DNA from: an uncultured Verrucomicrobiota bacterium | GTDB taxonomy: Bacteria; Verrucomicrobiota; Kiritimatiellia; RFP12; UBA1067 | Direction of reading: 5' to 3' | Length of the DNA: 6,099 bases | NCBI GenBank assembly: GCA_945947925.1 | Contig: CAMEZU010000116.1 | Location: 1-6,099 of the forward strand | Shown: positions 5,551 through 6,099 of the stretch, piece after piece | Numbering within the stretch: the first letter of the stretch is position 1 | Layout of the letters: every line of letters begins with the position of its first letter | The notes under the pieces: generated by a model | Database searches by the model: none | Told to the model about the DNA's origin: nothing | What the model saw: only the letters and a program-made list of their open reading frames with translations | Made by a program: the position numbers and the translations under genes

Positions 5551-6099
5551 TTACCGGAAGTGAATCGCAAAGCCGAGATTGCGCTTGAGACTACAGGTCG
5601 TCACGCCGTCAACCGTCTCCGTGACGACCTTCCAGTAGCTGCCCTTCAGCTTCAGCAGCGCAGCCCCTTTCGCGACCGTACCGAACGGATAGGCCGTGCG
5701 ACCCGGATTGAACGATTCGGGCACCGCGACGATCAACCGACCCGTACCGGTGAAGCCTGCGCCCGTAACATTGATGCGGTCAAGCATTCCCGCCGGCGCC
5801 GTCGTCTCAAAGCGCAGCGCGTAGTCCTCTGCGACGCAGACCTCGCCGAAGGTCAGTCTGACGCCGTCCTCGGCCATCTTCACATGGCTGTCGAGAACGA
5901 GTGTCGCCCCTGTCCAGTCGAGGCCCGCGCTGTCGTTTGCGGCGAACGTCATCGTCGTCGCATTCGTCTCGGTCTCTTCGACCGGCGGAACAACCTTAAC
6001 CGAGCCGGTGAAGCCGTCACTGCCGTTCATCAGAAGGACATTGAATTTCTTGTCCGTAAGGTTGGCGATTTCAACATCGCCCGCACCCGAGAACTGGCC
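5551..6099 (-). CDS. C-terminal end of a beta-helix / autotransporter-repeat-like surface protein (5' end cut by window edge)
   Basis: The last 182 residues of a larger protein: the frame is open to the right edge (starting GQFSGAGDVEIANLTDKKF), so the internal Met at 6028-6030 is not the start. The stop is TAA (5551-5553). The sequence is low in Cys and rich in Gly, Val, Thr and Ala. It repeats phrases such as FSGAGDVEI, FTGSVKVVP, GATLVLDSHVKM and ITVTGAGFTGTGRLIV-like strands (107-126), which fits a parallel beta-helix or the autotransporter-associated beta-strand repeats common in large exported proteins. It ends with a compact beta segment (SYWKVVTETVDGVTTCSL, then GFAIHFR). No transmembrane barrel, LPXTG or PEP-CTERM signal is visible. 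It probably acts at the cell surface or is secreted; adhesin and glycan-binding or lyase roles cannot be separated from this fragment. Confidence 0.75.
   Translation of the reverse strand, partial: GQFSGAGDVEIANLTDKKFNVLLMNGSDGFTGSVKVVPPVEETETNATTMTFAANDSAGLDWTGATLVLDSHVKMAEDGVRLTFGEVCVAEDYALRFETTAPAGMLDRINVTGAGFTGTGRLIVAVPESFNPGRTAYPFGTVAKGAALLKLKGSYWKVVTETVDGVTTCSLKRNLGFAIHFR

Noticed and set aside
5118..5570. A 150-codon minus-strand frame overlapping the start of the DUF4832 gene
   Set aside because: It is out of frame with the signal peptide and domains of the real gene and has no recognisable features.

Overview
The window reads almost entirely on the minus strand. From right to left it holds the C-terminal end of a secreted beta-helix-type protein (cut by the right edge), a tightly coupled pair of secreted proteins, a 470-base intergenic stretch crowded with hairpins, and the N-terminal 302 codons of a superfamily 1A (UvrD/PcrA-like) DNA helicase cut by the left edge.

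Organism. The DNA is GC-rich: two sampled 60-base lines in the secreted operon hand-count at 70 and 77% GC, and three in the helicase at 50-62%. A DUF4874/DUF4832 protein, a beta-helix/autotransporter-repeat-like protein and a large signal-peptide-bearing glycosidase-like protein together suggest a polysaccharide-using member of the PVC group, such as Kiritimatiellota or Lentisphaerae. This is an inference from gene content; no marker gene is present.

Layout. (1) Bases 1-908: helicase, minus strand, GTG start fixed by an in-frame stop two codons upstream. (2) Bases 909-1376: a good Shine-Dalgarno plus 30-codon ORF (1013-1105), followed 10 bases later by a terminator hairpin with a T-run (961-1003), all just upstream of the helicase. 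This is the layout of a leader peptide with an attenuator. Further upstream are a GTAA-loop terminator (1147-1169), a long rod-like inverted repeat (1167-1255), an extended -10 motif (1296-1304) and the terminator of the secreted operon (1302-1335). (3) Bases 1377-4037: an 886-residue secreted protein with a beta-rich N-terminus, a probable TIM-barrel middle and a GATase-1-like/C-terminal beta region, as in some glycoside hydrolases. (4) Bases 4034-5434: a 466-residue DUF4874/DUF4832 protein whose TGA overlaps the next ATG (ATGA). (5) Bases 5551-6099: the end of a beta-helix-type protein.

How they work together. The two coupled genes are probably made together and exported to act on an extracellular glycan. 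The beta-helix protein may belong to the same transcription unit, since no terminator is visible in the 116-base gap. The helicase is a separate unit with its own upstream RNA structures. The most unusual part is the 909-1335 region, where a candidate leader peptide, mutually exclusive hairpins and a possible small RNA are packed together.
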